Notes under the pieces: generated by a model
Databases searched by the model: none
What the model was told of the DNA's origin: nothing
The model's input: the letters and a program-made list of their open reading frames with translations, nothing else
In this document: piece after piece, positions 34,045-46,083 of the stretch
Layout of the letters: each line of letters begins with the position of its first letter
Position numbering within the stretch: position 1 is the stretch's first letter
Position numbers and translations under genes: made by a program
NCBI GenBank assembly: GCA_022702545.1
Contig: JAHRBC010000001.1
Location: forward strand, 9,424,001 to 9,488,000
Direction: 5' to 3'
Length of the DNA: 64,000 nt
From: Phycomyces nitens
Taxonomy: Eukaryota; Mucoromycota; Mucoromycetes; Mucorales; Phycomycetaceae

Positions 34045-37000
34045 ATGGCTCCTATCCGTAAATCTACAAGAACAAAAGAATGCAGATGTTCTATTTGCAA
34101 GAACAAAGAGGGAGGATTTGATTTTCTCACAGCTCAAACATTTAAGCATCATATGCTTAAAGAAGATGCCAAAAACAGTTTTTTTGGTGGTAGATGTAAG
34201 ATATATTTTATATTTGGATTTGTAAATTATTTAATTAATAATAAATATGTTTTTGAATTAAATAGCAATGGAAATTGTTGATGATGAAGAGCAATACTTT
34301 GAGGCCGTAGACAACGTAGAGGCCATGGATTTTGAGTCTGGTGGTAAGGATTTTTTAAAATTTTATTGTTTTTTTATTAAACCAATGTTGTTACACTTGG
34401 GCAGACTTGGAAAACGATATTGAAGGACATGAGGGGGTACAAGAACCCATTAGAAACCTACCTCTTTCTGAATCTGACGCCATTTTTGGTGCAGAGGATG
34501 AATGCAGCTCGTTTGGTGACTCTGACTCTGACTCTGATAACAAAAGTGAAGATGAGATGCTTGATAATGAAGGTTTGTGTAGTACCTGAAATGCTAATCC
34601 ACCCATCTATATAGATTGTATATTAATGAGGTGTTTTGTGTTGATATTTTTCAGAATTCAACTCAGAATTGAGTTTCATTCATGGCTTTGTGGTCAAGGC
34701 TCTTGCCCTGTTCATTTCCTTTTACGTTGTCAATGAAGGCGCAATTATCTTGATTGCAATTGTAAACAAGATCTTGGATTTTTTTGGCGATTCTTTCCGA
34801 GTCCCATCAAGTGTCTCTGGTCTAAAAAGCATGGCAGGAATGGATACATTGACAAAGGGCATCAAGAAATATGTTGCATGTGGTGAATGCCACAGTATTT
34901 ATGAGAACGATGGTGCACCTCTTTTCTGTACCTTTGACAAGTTTGGAAATAGCGCCTTGTGTGGCCATAGCTTGTTCAAGTCCAGTTCGTCCACAATCCC
35001 AAAGAAGTCGTATGTGTACCAGTCAATCAAACACTCTCTGCAAACTCTCTTTTCTCGGCCCGATTTCGAAACCCAAATCAACTCTTGGAATCGTGGTCCC
35101 AAAGTGGAAAAGACGATGTTTGATGTGTATGATGGTGCGATGTGGAACAGTGTTAAAGACATCAATGGCAACCTCTTTGTTGATGACAGCCGCTCTCTAA
35201 TGTTGACACTGAATATTGACTGGTTCCAGCCATTTGATGGTGTCTCATATTCGTGTGGTGCCATTTACTTGGCAGTAAACAATCTTCCTCGCGATGTCAG
35301 GTTTAAAAAGGAGAACGTCATCCTCGTTGGATTAATGCCAGGCCCCAAAGAAGCAAAGATGTCTGAAATCAATAACTATCTTAGACCTCTTGTTGATGAA
35401 TTGGAAGAACTGTACCAGGGAATTATACTCAAGACCCACCAATGTCCATCTGGTGTGAGAATCTGCGCTGCTCTCTTTGTTGTTGCTTGTGACATCCCTG
35501 CCGCAAGAAAAGTATGTGGGTTCACATCCCATACAAGCACAAACGCCTGTCATAAATGCAATCGTCAGTTCACTCGGTTAGCTGGCACAAGCTCTGTTGA
35601 TTATTCTGGATTTGACTTCTCAAAGTGGCTCCTTCGCACTAGAGATGATAATCGTAAGGATGCTGAGGTCTGGAGAAATGCAGCCACTCAAACTGAGAGG
35701 CAGCGCCTTGAAGTTGCCAGTGGTGTTCGCTGGTCCGAACTGCATCGTCTCCAGTACTTTGACGTTGTCCGCTGCACGATCATCGATCCAATGCATAATC
35801 TTTTCTTAGGCACTGCCAAGAGGATGATGGAGAGATGGGTTGCAGATGGAGTAATCAACGATAAGAGTTTTGTTGCCATGCAGAAGATGGTAGAGAAGAT
35901 GGTGTTGCCTGCAGACTACACAACATTAAGGACGAAGATTGGAAAGGGATTCCCCTTTATGAAAGCTGATGAGTGGAAATCGTGGTGCTTGGTGTACTCT
36001 CCCATGGTGTTAAAAAACGTGCTGCCAATGCCAAAATTCAAGAGCTGGATGTTTTTTGTCAATGCTTGCCGTTGTCTGACAAAGCCAAGTATCTCTGAGG
36101 ACGATATTGAGGAAGCGCATCATAATCTAGAGCAGTTTGGTAAAGGTTGTGAGCAACTGTATGAGCCTGACCTCCTCTCTCCAAACATGCACCTACATCT
36201 TCACCTTCGTGAAACCATTCTGGACTTTGGGCCAGTTTACAGTTACTGGCTTTTTGGTTTCGAGAGGTACAATAGTATACTCAAGAACATCAACACCAAC
36301 AGGAGAAGTGGTTTTGAGGCCACGTATATGAGAAGTTTCATTGAGGATACAAGAAAGGGAGATTTTGTTCACGGTTTCCTAGACACACCAAGTGGACAAT
36401 ACTTCTCAGACGTATTTAGCAAGTTGACCATCCATCAAGACATCACCTCAACCCAAATTCCGTACCTTGATTTGTCTGCCTTCTCATTGCCAGAATTCCT
36501 TGAATTTGCAGAGAACCCATCGTTAACAGTCCACGGTAACGAGCCTTTGCCACCATCAACTCTGCCATTGAAAAAGAAACCAATGAGCATAATGCCTAGA
36601 CTGGAATACAATTGTCTAGTGGAGTATTACCAGGTTGTCCATGGGGACAAAAACATTAACAGCTGCAAAGACACCATGGCCTCGACTGCTTTTGTCAATG
36701 ACTGGATTGAAATGCTTGCGTCAATCAACATCATGGGCCAAATATTCAAAGGAAGGAGTGGTAAACGTCGAAATGGGTCATACATCCAAGCATTATTTGT
36801 TGAGGAAAATACCAAGGCAGTGTACGCGTATGTTGGAGAGATTCAGTATCTATTTGTTCACACATTTAGTCCTGCTGTTTCTTCTTCGCATTGTGGAAAT
36901 GCCTACGACAGTCAACACACTTTTGCTTTTGTAAATTGGTTCAAGACCACATCAGACACCACCAGAGAGGCTGAAGGAATTGAGGTTCACAAGGATGAAT

Positions 37001-37134
37001 TTTCGGCTCTTGACTTTCAAAGCATTCTTCCTGTCCATCGGATTCTCCTGCCTGTTGCAATTGTGGATTATAAATCTAGTAGTAACATTAACAAAAAACT
37101 AGTTGTCCCTTTGCCTAGAAAGGTTTCCGCCTAA
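34045..37134 (+). CDS. E4 tnp2-like CACTA transposase, 958 aa, intact
   Basis: Exons are 34045-34195, 34266-34343, 34405-34572 and 34655-37134, all junctions phase 1 with GT-AG borders. There are no internal stops. Residues 1-50 hold a Cys/His module (CRCSIC...FKHH). Residues 51-132 are acidic with a SDSDSDNKSEDE run. Catalytic motifs follow: NIDWFQPFDG (Asp about 321), GLMPGPKEAK, GFTSHTSTNACHKC, IDPMHNLFLG (Asp about 510), and GPVYSYWLFGFERYNS (Glu about 669). Spacing D-189-D-159-E equals that of E1. It would act in the nucleus on CACTG ends. The leader to the left terminus is 252 bp. E4 is the best candidate, with E1, for a source of active transposase. Confidence 0.92.
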
Positions 37135-37229
37135 ATATATTTATCTTATCTCTCTTGTTCTTAATCATAACTTCATAGTTTGTTTTGCGAATCATGTGTT
37201 TAAAAAGTAAAAAAGACAAAAACAAAGAT

Positions 37230-38461
37230 TTATTCATTTTTGAATACCCAGGCAGGCAAATTCAAAGTCAGGTGACTTGGGGCAGGAATCTCCTTGATCG
37301 TTTTTTGCTGTCTGGGCATTCTTGTCTTTGTCTTTGTTGATGACCGTCTCAGGTCATCCTCTCTTGCAAGATGGTCAATGACCTCCAGAAGCCGGTTCAA
37401 CTATATTAAATTTATCAGTCTTTTCTCATCAATCAGCACATCACTCTACGAAATATTAATTACCTCATCGCTTCTCCAACTGGGATGAGCAACACAGAGA
37501 ACACGCATGCTAATACCAGGCGCAATGTCTTCCATGTCTGATTCACCATCAGACATCACATCCTTCTGGAGGACATGGAGATAGGCCATCTCATCAGGGT
37601 TTTCAGGCTTATGGCCCATCTCCTCATCGATTGCCCTCCAGTGACGTTTGTAGGCCTCCACCCTGCGCAAGTGGATCTATAAAAATTTTCAGATTAAATT
37701 AAAAATACCAAATCGTCTTTATACTAACCTTGACGAGCCTGGTATTAGCCTGAACCTTTCTCTTCTTGGCAGAAGCTTGCTCTTCACTCATGTTTGAAGT
37801 GAGATGGTAGTACTTGTAATTGTTTTTAATTTTTTACACTACCATGCCAGGCCAAAAACCAGCAGCACGAGGCTGCGAGAGAATGTAGTCTCTCAAGTAA
37901 TTGATGACCCTGACATTGTCTGGGTGATTAATCTTCTTGTCCTTATTCCATTTCTGTTTGCCTTCATTCTCGGCAATCAGAGCAGGATTGTTAGACGTGA
38001 AGTTCTTCTTCCACATCTTCTCATTAATGAATTCCTAGATATAATTTATTAGAAAATATTTTTTAACAAAATAATAATAATATTCATACCAAGACAATCG
38101 CACTCATATCACTGGTACCAAGTGAGCTGGAGGGGCCAACAGAAGGAGCCATTCCAACGGGACCAGCTTGGCCAAGAGGGAGCTGGCTCTGGACACCACT
38201 GGCATGGGCTTCCATGAACGTACTCATGGTCTGGTTGGTCTTGCCAGCGATGTCATAGACCATTCCCATTCTGGACTTGAGGAACCTCAAGTCTTCAAGG
38301 ACAGTGGCCATTTCTGTCTGTCCTTGACTACTTTCCTCACTGCGACTGGGGGCCCTTGGAAGGATTTCACGCTGGCTAATACGGCCAGCAGCAACACGGT
38401 GAATGGGAGCAGTTGGGTTTGCTCTGGCTTTGCATCCTGAGTTTCTCTGATTTGAAGACAT
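37230..38461 (-). pseudogene. E4 accessory protein gene with one stop codon
   Basis: Exons are 38461-38090, 38034-37729 (306 nt), 37676-37464 and 37400-37230, phase 0 throughout. The total is 354 codons including the stop. Exon 1 contains a predicted coiled-coil segment (TVLEDLRFLKSRMGMVYDIA) and a Gly/Ser-rich end. Exon 2 carries a single in-frame TAA at 37836-37834, after which the frame continues normally. Exon 3 ends HPSWRSDE after MSDGESDMED. Exon 4 is basic and ends WVFKNE. With only one lesion, decay is very recent, or the stop is read through. Convergent with the transposase, stops 95 bp apart. Confidence 0.8.
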
Positions 38462-38737
38462 TTTCTAAATATTTTTTTTAAATAAAATAAAATAATAAGC
38501 ATAAATAAATCCATATATATTAACATATATTTCTTTGAATACATAAACATACATTATAATTTGCAGTATAAGGTATAGTGTCAAATAAGAACAATAGTAT
38601 TATATATATATATAAAAGACTGTATTTATATCTTTAAAAAATATATCTGGAGTACAGTAAAAAAAAAGAGTCTTGGGTACACAGTTTTCATAATCCCTTT
38701 ATTCTCATAATTTATTAGGGCTTACTATAATCTAAAA

Positions 38738-39179
38738 ATGCATATGGATTCTTTTTTCCCGATTTTCTCTTTTTCTCTCTCTTTTTACTTTTTGCTTCCT
38801 TTATACTCTCTGGTAAGTACTTGAAAATTTTTCACGCAATTAAAGATAATCTTTAACATCTTTTCAATTATCTAAAAGGTGTCCTATAGTCACTTTTATT
38901 CAAGCTTGCACAAGAAAAAGGTAAATGGGCGCACTATTTTTTATTGCTGTTGCTAATCAGTAATCTTCATCTTGTAGATTCAAAACAACTCCTTTCAATC
39001 GCAATGGCCAAAGATGACAATGATGAAGTCGAATGGACGGAATGTACTTGGTATGTTCGAATATTTTATCACTATTAATACTAATATATTCTGTCTTTAC
39101 TATCAGCCTTTTTATCAAAGAAAATTGCCACGTTTTAACAAAGACATGGAATATCCAACAAACCAGTTTGTCTTGGTAA
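38738..39179 (+). CDS. E4 third gene: small secreted-type protein, 83 aa
   Basis: Exons are 38738-38812, 38890-38920, 38978-39050 and 39107-39179, with good GT-AG borders and a continuous frame. Exon 1 is almost exactly a signal peptide: MHMDSFFPIFSFSLSFYFLL, then PLYSL. The mature part is short and acidic in the middle (AKDDNDEVEWTECTC), then contains another Cys (KENCHVL), and ends QQTSLSW. Three cysteines in a small secreted-type protein suggest an extracellular role, but I recognise no family. It starts 276 bp from the divergent accessory start. The last TAA overlaps a potential GTAAGT donor, so a longer splice form is possible. Part of exon 3 plus exon 4 recurs in the fragment 58140-59054. 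Confidence 0.5.
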
Positions 39180-39957
39180 GTAATCAGTCATTCCTATTGC
39201 TTTTCTAACAGAAAAATATAGATATCTTTTCTATTACGCGTACACCTTTTTTGATTGTTATATCATTATCTATCTTGAGATACTGTTTGGTATACCTGAA
39301 AATTCGGTCTCAAAGTCTTAGTTGTCTAATCTGTTTGAGCAACTACTTTTCCAGTTATTCAAGATGATAGTCAATGAATCAGTCATTCTCTCTACCCGTG
39401 TTTCAAAAGGTAAAAAAAAATTAGTATCAATATAGCTATAGCCATGAATCTAGACCAAATTACTAGGCTGTATATTATGAGAAAAATATTTTATCAATAA
39501 AAATCTATTCGTAAACTATTTTCCATGGCCTATTTATAAAGAAGTATAAAATAAACCCCCAATTGAAAGTGTTTAAAGTGTCAAACGGATTAAACAACCA
39601 ATAAATATACGTCCTTTAGAAAATAGGTGAATAGTTTGCAGAAAATAGTCGAAAAGTTTGCATCTTGATCTATTAAAAAATAGATTTTTTTATTGATATT
39701 GAAAAAATAATTCATGTAACGTTTGACTAAAAAGAAATAAGATAACACTTTCAGTTATAGTTCTGTACACTCTTGAGTTTAACAAGCCTACACGTCCAAA
39801 AGCAGAGCTTTATATCCACCGAATTACTTCATTATCTTATATGTGTTGTTTTTTATATATGCAAGATAACATTTCAATTTAATTCTAGAATTTGTTTTTT
39901 ATTTCACTCGGAATTTTACATACTATCACATATGGGAATCGGGGGTATTTTTGCAGT
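39180..39957. other. Right subterminal region of E4, no gene recognised
   Basis: This AT-rich stretch runs from the third gene to the right terminus. It holds direct and inverted TTTGACTAAAAAG / CAAACTATTTTCCATGG-like words, but no ORF or motif I can name. Its inverted twin at 58140-58900 is nearly identical, so it moves with the element. Confidence 0.6.
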
Positions 39958-41840
39958 CCAAAGTCCAAATAGATTAACCATTATCTCAAGCCTTTGGTTG
40001 ATGAGTTGGAACAACTGTACGTAGGAATGCCTATCCCAACCTTTGAATGCATTTCTGGAGCAACCGTCCATGCAGCTTTGTTCATGGTAGCATGTGACAT
40101 CCCTGCAGCCAGAAAGACAAGTGGATTCACGTCCCATAACAGCACAAACGCCTGTTACAAGTGTTGCCGCAAATTTTCTCGTCTTCCTGGGACAAGCAGT
40201 GTGGACTTCCGTGGGTTTAATGAGTCTGGGTGGCGTCGTCGTCGTGGTGTGGAGAACCGTTTGCATGCTGAGGTGTGGAAGAGTGCAAGTACGCCTTCAG
40301 AAAGGCATGAGTTGGAGGTCGAAAATGGTGTTCGATGGTCGCAACTGCATCGCCTTGGATACTTTGATCTAGTACGTGGAACGATCATTGATCCCATGCA
40401 TAACCTATTCTTGGGTACAGCCAAGAGGATGGTCGAGACGTGGACTACTAGTGGTCTAATCACGGATAGGAAGCTGGCTTCTATGCAAGTAATGGCCGAA
40501 TCGATGGTGGTGCCAACTGACTACACCATTTTGAAGACGAAGATCAGTAGAGGATTTCCATATATGAAGGCCGATGAATGGAAATCCTGGGTGTTGGTGT
40601 ATTCTCCTGTGCTGCTCAGAGACGTTCTTCCTCTGGATAAGTTCAAGAATTGGATCGACTTTGTTGATGCTTGCCGTCTCCTTGCAACACCAACAATCAC
40701 GTTTGATGACCTTGACGACGCCCATACCCATTTGGAAAGATTCTGTCAGAAATGTGAAGAATTGTATCCTGCTCCCACTCTCACCTGTAACATGCACCTG
40801 CACATCCATCTTCGCGAGACCATTCGTGATTTTGGACCTGTGTATGGCTATTGGCTGTTTGGGTTTGAGAGGTATAATGGCCTGTTGAAGAAGATCGACA
40901 CCAATAGAAGGGATGGATTTGAGTCCACGTTCATGAAAAGTTTTGTTGAAGACATGTACAAGGGCGACTACGTACAAAAAATTCTCTCCTGTCCAAACCA
41001 AGCTCCTTTCCGTCCTCTTCTGTCAAAACTCACGTCATCATCCACAACTGCCACCTCCTCCTCTGCCCCTCTTTCACACACGCCATTTATACTTCAGCTA
41101 TTTGTGCGTGCATCTTTAAAGCCTGAATTTCCGATAAAGGGAAATGAGCCCCTTCCTCCCTCTGCCTTCCCTCTCTTGGTGAGAAAGCCATTTGTAATGG
41201 ATGATACTGATTATCTCCAGTTGTTGGAATACTATCGGCTATCATACAATATATCCAGTCTTCAGCACTATCATCAGGCAACATCGTCAGGTATCTTTGT
41301 TGATAATCATATCACAAAGATAAAATCCATCAATCTTCTTGGCCAGATGTATAAAGGCAAAAATGGTTCCGTAGACCGTGGGTCTTTCATTCAAGCACTC
41401 TTCCTAGGTAGAGTCGGTGATCCTCCACGAGCATACACAGGACAAATTCAGTACTTGTTCCTTCACAAGCTCGGTCAGCCATCAATCGGAAATAATTCCA
41501 CTCATGTCTTTGCTTTCGTGAGATGGTTTGTCAACATGCCAAGTAGAATGCGTGAATATGAAGGAGTTGAGGTCTGCTTGCCAAGTTTCTCTCCAGATAA
41601 TTATCATTGTATATTGCCAGTACATCGTATTCTTTTGGAAGTCACAACTGCTGAGCTGGTGTCTGGTGTTAATGTAAAGATGCTGGTCATTCCTTTACCA
41701 AAAAAGATGTATGCTTAAAGCATTAATAAATAAATACTTGTTTCTTTTAAAAAAGAGCAAAACAAAACATTCATTGCCTTTAAACATGTCTTTGGGATTA
41801 AATATGTAAGCAAGAGTAAAATAAAACAATTGTTTTTTAT

Positions 41841-42953
41841 TTAATTTCTTATGGCCCAAGGAGGCAGATGGGTGGCCAAGTCACCAGGGACTGCTAAGTC
41901 TCTGACTCCTGCAAGTTCTCTTGACAGCATCTGATGAGCATTCATCCCCAAGTCAAGAGAAACGAATGAGTCAACGATTTCAATAAACCGGTTGAACTAA
42001 ATAGCATTTGTTAATATTTCAAAAATATTATCTTAATACATATAATTATATATTGTTTACAGAATAATTTACCTCATCGCTTCTCCAGCTTGGGCGATAA
42101 ACAGAGATCCGACGCCTGCCAAGAGTCTTTGAAGTATCGTTGTCTGATTCTCCTTCAGACATTGCTTCTTTCTGAAGCAGACCAGAGCAGACTTGCCCCA
42201 TTACCTGCTCAATGGCCTCCTTATGTTCGAGAAAGGCAGCCATGCGACGTTTTAAATGCTAACAAATATCCAAAATGTATTCATTAATATTTGTCTCTAG
42301 TTTGAATAGTATACAACCTACATCTTTTTCATGGTTTGCCCTTCTTGAACGAGCGTTGGAGACTGCCTTCTTCTCAGAAGGCTTCGTCTGCTCCTGATGA
42401 CGGCTACAGAAGTTCCTGTAGACCTTCTCTCGAATGTCGCTTCTTCTCAAGGGTGAGCCAACAAAATTTGGCCCAAGGTAAGCCAGTAGACGTTCTACCA
42501 GCTCCTTGTTGGGACTCTCGTCAAAGTGAGCATGGACATCCCACCTTGGCTTGTTGTTATTTGCCTGGATGTCAACCAACGCCCTTGACCTCAACTTTGG
42601 CTGCCACAAATATCCACGAATATCTCTCTGTTTGATCAAAATAAGAATTTAGTTGATAGGATATTATATCTAGTGACACCTACAAATACACGTTTCTTTG
42701 CATCAGACATTGATTCATTTGTGGCTTCGGCAGTTGGGGCAGCAACAGAGGCAAGAGCAGGTACTGGAGCCACAACACTTGTAGCAGCAATGACGGTGAG
42801 GTTGGACTCAATAAGAGTCCCCATTCTCCTGTTCATCGTGGTCATGTCGCTTCTAATTGAGGCAAGATCCTCTTGGAGATTGGTGATGACCGTCTGCATA
42901 TTGACATCATCGTCAGCAGGTCGTAGAGCAATATTTCTTCTTTGGTTTGACAT
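41841..42953 (-). CDS. E3 accessory protein, 305 aa, intact
   Basis: Exons are 42953-42684, 42627-42322 (306 nt), 42258-42073 and 41996-41841, all phase 0 and open. Exon 1 encodes MSNQRRNIALRP, a coiled-coil segment (QTVITNLQEDLASIRSDM) and an Ala/Val-rich linker. Exon 2 has FDESPNKELVERLLAYLGPN and ends with a basic KKAVSNARSRRAN segment. Exon 3 has MSEGESDNDTSK and ends PSWRSDE. Exon 4 ends LPPWAIRN. It is convergent with the transposase, stops 122 bp apart. As in the other copies I infer a TnpA-like DNA-binding role. The intact gene sits in an element whose transposase is dead, so it could act in trans or as a regulator. Confidence 0.8.
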
Positions 42954-43376
42954 TTTCTATTATAAATTATATAAAAAATACCCAATATTTAATACTCGTT
43001 TGCTACTTTAAGTTTAAACATATCTTTTACTTAAAACGCACAAGAGACAGATAGATAGAAAAATCGGATTTGAGTGGGAAGAGTGAACAAGTTGGTCAAA
43101 AGGATTTAATAATATAAAATACAGAGTATATATTAGTAAAGACAGCTTTATTTATAAATCCAAAAAGACTTCTTGTACACATTAATGAACGGCACCATTA
43201 TTGCTTTTGGATTCTATCCATTACACCTATTCTGTCTCTGTTTCAAATTATATATCCTTGTATTTTTTTTTCTTTTTAGCCTTTTTTCCTTTCTCTTGTT
43301 TCCTTATATCCGCGCCTATTTTCTCTTTCTTTTTTTACACCTCTTTAGACTAAAAAATTGACGGCTTCTTTATAAA

Positions 43377-44360
43377 CACACTCTCATTCCAATACATCCT
43401 GCCTGCATTGCTCCTCCAAACTAATCATGGTCAGTTAAATGTGCCGGTGCCATCTTGCAAATTATTCTGATTCTCTCTTTCTATTTTATAGACCTCTTCC
43501 ACTTTCATAGCCTATTATATGATAACGTCATCAGTCCCAGTGTAAAAAAATATTTTTGTGTCAAACTTTTTTCTCTAATGCTTCTTATTCTCCTATAGGC
43601 CGCCGCCATCAATCACCCTATACCCCATCTGCGTCTTCTGTCATCTACAACTGTCATCATAATGATAATGCTGTCTTTTAGCCTTTATACTTTTTTATAT
43701 TATTATTCTGACTATCTCTTTTGATCTTATAGACCTCCTCTACTGGCATGGTTTATTATATGGTATCGTCATTGGTGCTATGGTAAAAAAAATCTTTTTG
43801 TGTCAAAAAAATAATAATTTTCTTTTCTAACGTTTCTTATTCTACAATAGGCCACCACCATCACTGTCTACCCCATCTGCCTCCCTCATCATCTACAACT
43901 GGTTATCATAATGGTAATGACGTTTCTTGGTCTTTGTGCTTTTCCATAATATTATTCTGGCTATTTACTAATAATTTTTTATACTCTTAATAAGAAGCTA
44001 TTGTTGGCCGCCATATACCATCCCTCTACTTTAATTGCCAACTCTGCTTCTGGTATGTAAATTAATTATTTTATCAATCAATTCACCCATATTAATTTAT
44101 TTTACCCCATCTCTAGTCAATCTAATCATACAAGATGCCATGCCGCACAACTCAGCCCCTCTTTGTCCATTCTTGTCCATCCCTTACAATGTAAGTATAA
44201 TATACCTCGCATCTTGAACAATACCCGCACTCTTGAATATATGTCACTAATACTACCTTTATTATATAAGAACACTGCCGCAACCACCCAAACTGCTGCC
44301 GGACCCTATTTTCAGGTATTGTTCAGTAGTGAAGCACCCGATCCAAGTAGTATCAAGTAG
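43377..44360 (+). pseudogene. E3 third gene, start codon lost
   Basis: It is homologous to the E2 third gene. Exon 1 (about 43377-43429) matches the E2 signal-peptide exon, but the ATG position reads ACA or ACT. Two A/B micro-exon units follow (43430-43920). The downstream exons are in one frame: an exon ending LIANSASG, an exon encoding LCPFLSIPYN, and the last exon ending GPYFQVLFSSEAPDPSSIK-stop at 44360. The donor after the first B exon is mutated to ATAATG. Conservation of the last exon between E2 and E3, with the same stop, argues for a real coding origin. Confidence 0.5.
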
Positions 44361-46083
44361 GCCGGTAGAAGCGGCAAGGATAGACAGTAATAGTATTAGA
44401 GCTTGTGTATAGAACCATTCTATTCTTTCCAATAAACACAAATATAAACCATAAACAACCTAATAAGTACGGGATATAAAATAATGGGGGAGCATTCAAT
44501 GCTTGATTACACAGTAATAGCCTTCAAATATTGGTTAAAAATTAAGAAAGCCTTCAATCTACCTGAGTATAATTGGATTTTAATCATGTCAAGAAGTTCC
44601 TTTGCTTTCAACTTTCCTCTTATATAAAGAGTGTACAACAATGAAACTTGGTTTCAAATAGACTTTTATTCTGTACATCAGGTCAAATTAATGACCCGCT
44701 CATACTAACAACCCCCACTTGGTCAGCCCATGAAGTAAATACTTATGCAGAAACCAGGTCATAACTCATTGTGTAAAACTTGGCTTTGGCCCATACAGAA
44801 ACCCATACAGCGTATCTAATAAATCTTAATTTTACTCCTTAGTAACCGCACTTTTACACATGAGTATTCAAACCCATTTTTCCAGTGTACAGAACAAGAA
44901 ACATTTCAGAAAGAGTGGAAAGAAAGAAAAGAAATCTAGCTAAACTAATGCCAAGAAAGGCCATGATCAGTCTCATGGGCATAGTCTCCATCTGGGTTAC
45001 AGAGGATGTCAATATGCCAGAGGATGGTAAGGAGGGCAGTCCAGTAGGAGGGGCGTGTGGTAGCAGTGGTAGGCAGGGAAGTGAGGGCATAGTCAATGGT
45101 GTTGATATCAGGAGTGGGAGGAGGAGGAAGAATGGCAAGGAGGTGAGAACGAATGGCAGTGCAGGTTTGGAGATGGCGTCTTGAAGTATGGTCCTGTTGG
45201 CAAGTGCACTCTCTAGGCTTACCAGGAAGCCAGCCCATTCTCCAACGAACTAAACGGCCACGTTCAATGCGAGTTGCAGGCAGAAACAACACAGGATCCA
45301 CTTCCAGAAGAGGGTGGCAGGCAAGGAGCAGGATTTGGCTTGTGGACCCCCTGAATTGGTCAAACTTTTGTTGTCTAAAAGACTCAAAGTGGCGTGACAA
45401 GGCATTGGCAGAATGAACATTCAGATCAAGTGGGATGCTGAGAAGCAGTGGGTTCTGACAAAGGGAGGCGAGAGATGAGGATTGGGGATGGTGAAGATGA
45501 AGGAGAGACAATAAACAGCCAGAAGGAAGGTAATGAGCATGGATACAGAACTTGGTGATGAGGATATCAGCACGAAATCGCATGGAGGGTAGGTTACATA
45601 CACTGGAAAAACGGGCTTGATTACCAGTGTGGAAAGATAAGTAAACAATAGTGTAATTACCTGAATTATGATAGACTCTACATATAATTCTGCTTGAGAA
45701 CAACCTGGTCTTAGCTGCTAGCAGTATGTCGTGATAATTGCTAGCATAATTATTGAAAGAGGTGCTGCAGCTGAGGTCCAGTAGCACTTTCGGCGGGTAT
45801 ATCTAATTAGGTTATGGGGGGATTAAGCATTTAAATGTGCGGTTCCGTTTTGAAAGAATCTATTTTGAGAGAATAACACTGTAGTATTTTACATCTTTAC
45901 TACACTTTTTTCATCCTCATAGTGTAGTATTTAATCTTCTTTATTCTTCTTGACCAATAATATATCACCCATTATTTGATTTCCCGTTTATAATTGATTG
46001 GTAATGTTTTACGTTTTTATTTTTATTAGAAAGAATAGAATGTTTCTAGGTTTAGGGTCTACTATTACGCCTATTCCTATGGC

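Larger units (their letters stand above)
33793..39958 (+). mobile_element. E4: CACTA-type DNA transposon nested in the E3 transposase
   Basis: E4 is 6166 bp. The left end is CACTGCAAAAATACCCCCGA. The inverted right end is identical for about 31 bp except for its outermost base, which is C instead of G on the plus strand (39958). CAA is duplicated at 33790-33792 and 39959-39961. It carries three genes. A near-identical copy of its right end occurs at 58140-59054, so this subfamily has moved recently. The changed terminal base may impair this copy. Confidence 0.94.
32469..41718 (+). pseudogene. E3 tnp2-like transposase, split by E4
   Basis: Exons are 32469-32616, 32680-32712, 32790-32979 and 33070-33792, resuming at 39962-41718. 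Exon 1 has the KCYCNRC...QRH module. The break falls inside GLMPGPKEP-KSK, and deleting E4 with one CAA copy restores codons. Downstream are GFTSHNSTNACYKC, IDPMHNLFLG and GPVYGYWLFGFERYNG. Independent lesions exist: TAG at 39970-39972 where relatives have Asp or Lys, and an apparent extra base in exon 3. The catalytic region in 39973-41718 is otherwise open, so decay is recent. Confidence 0.9.
32225..44887 (+). mobile_element. E3: CACTA-type DNA transposon in the L2 3' UTR
   Basis: The left end is CACTGGAAAAACGGGTCTGA. The inverted right end is CACTGGAAAAATGGGTTTGA, and similarity continues for about 33 bp. TAC is duplicated at 32222-32224 and 44888-44890. Length is 12663 bp, 6494 bp without E4 and one CAA. 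It carries the standard three genes: transposase (+, split by E4), accessory (-) and micro-exon gene (+). The tail 44361-44887 has AATAAACAC near 44433 and no gene. Confidence 0.93.
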
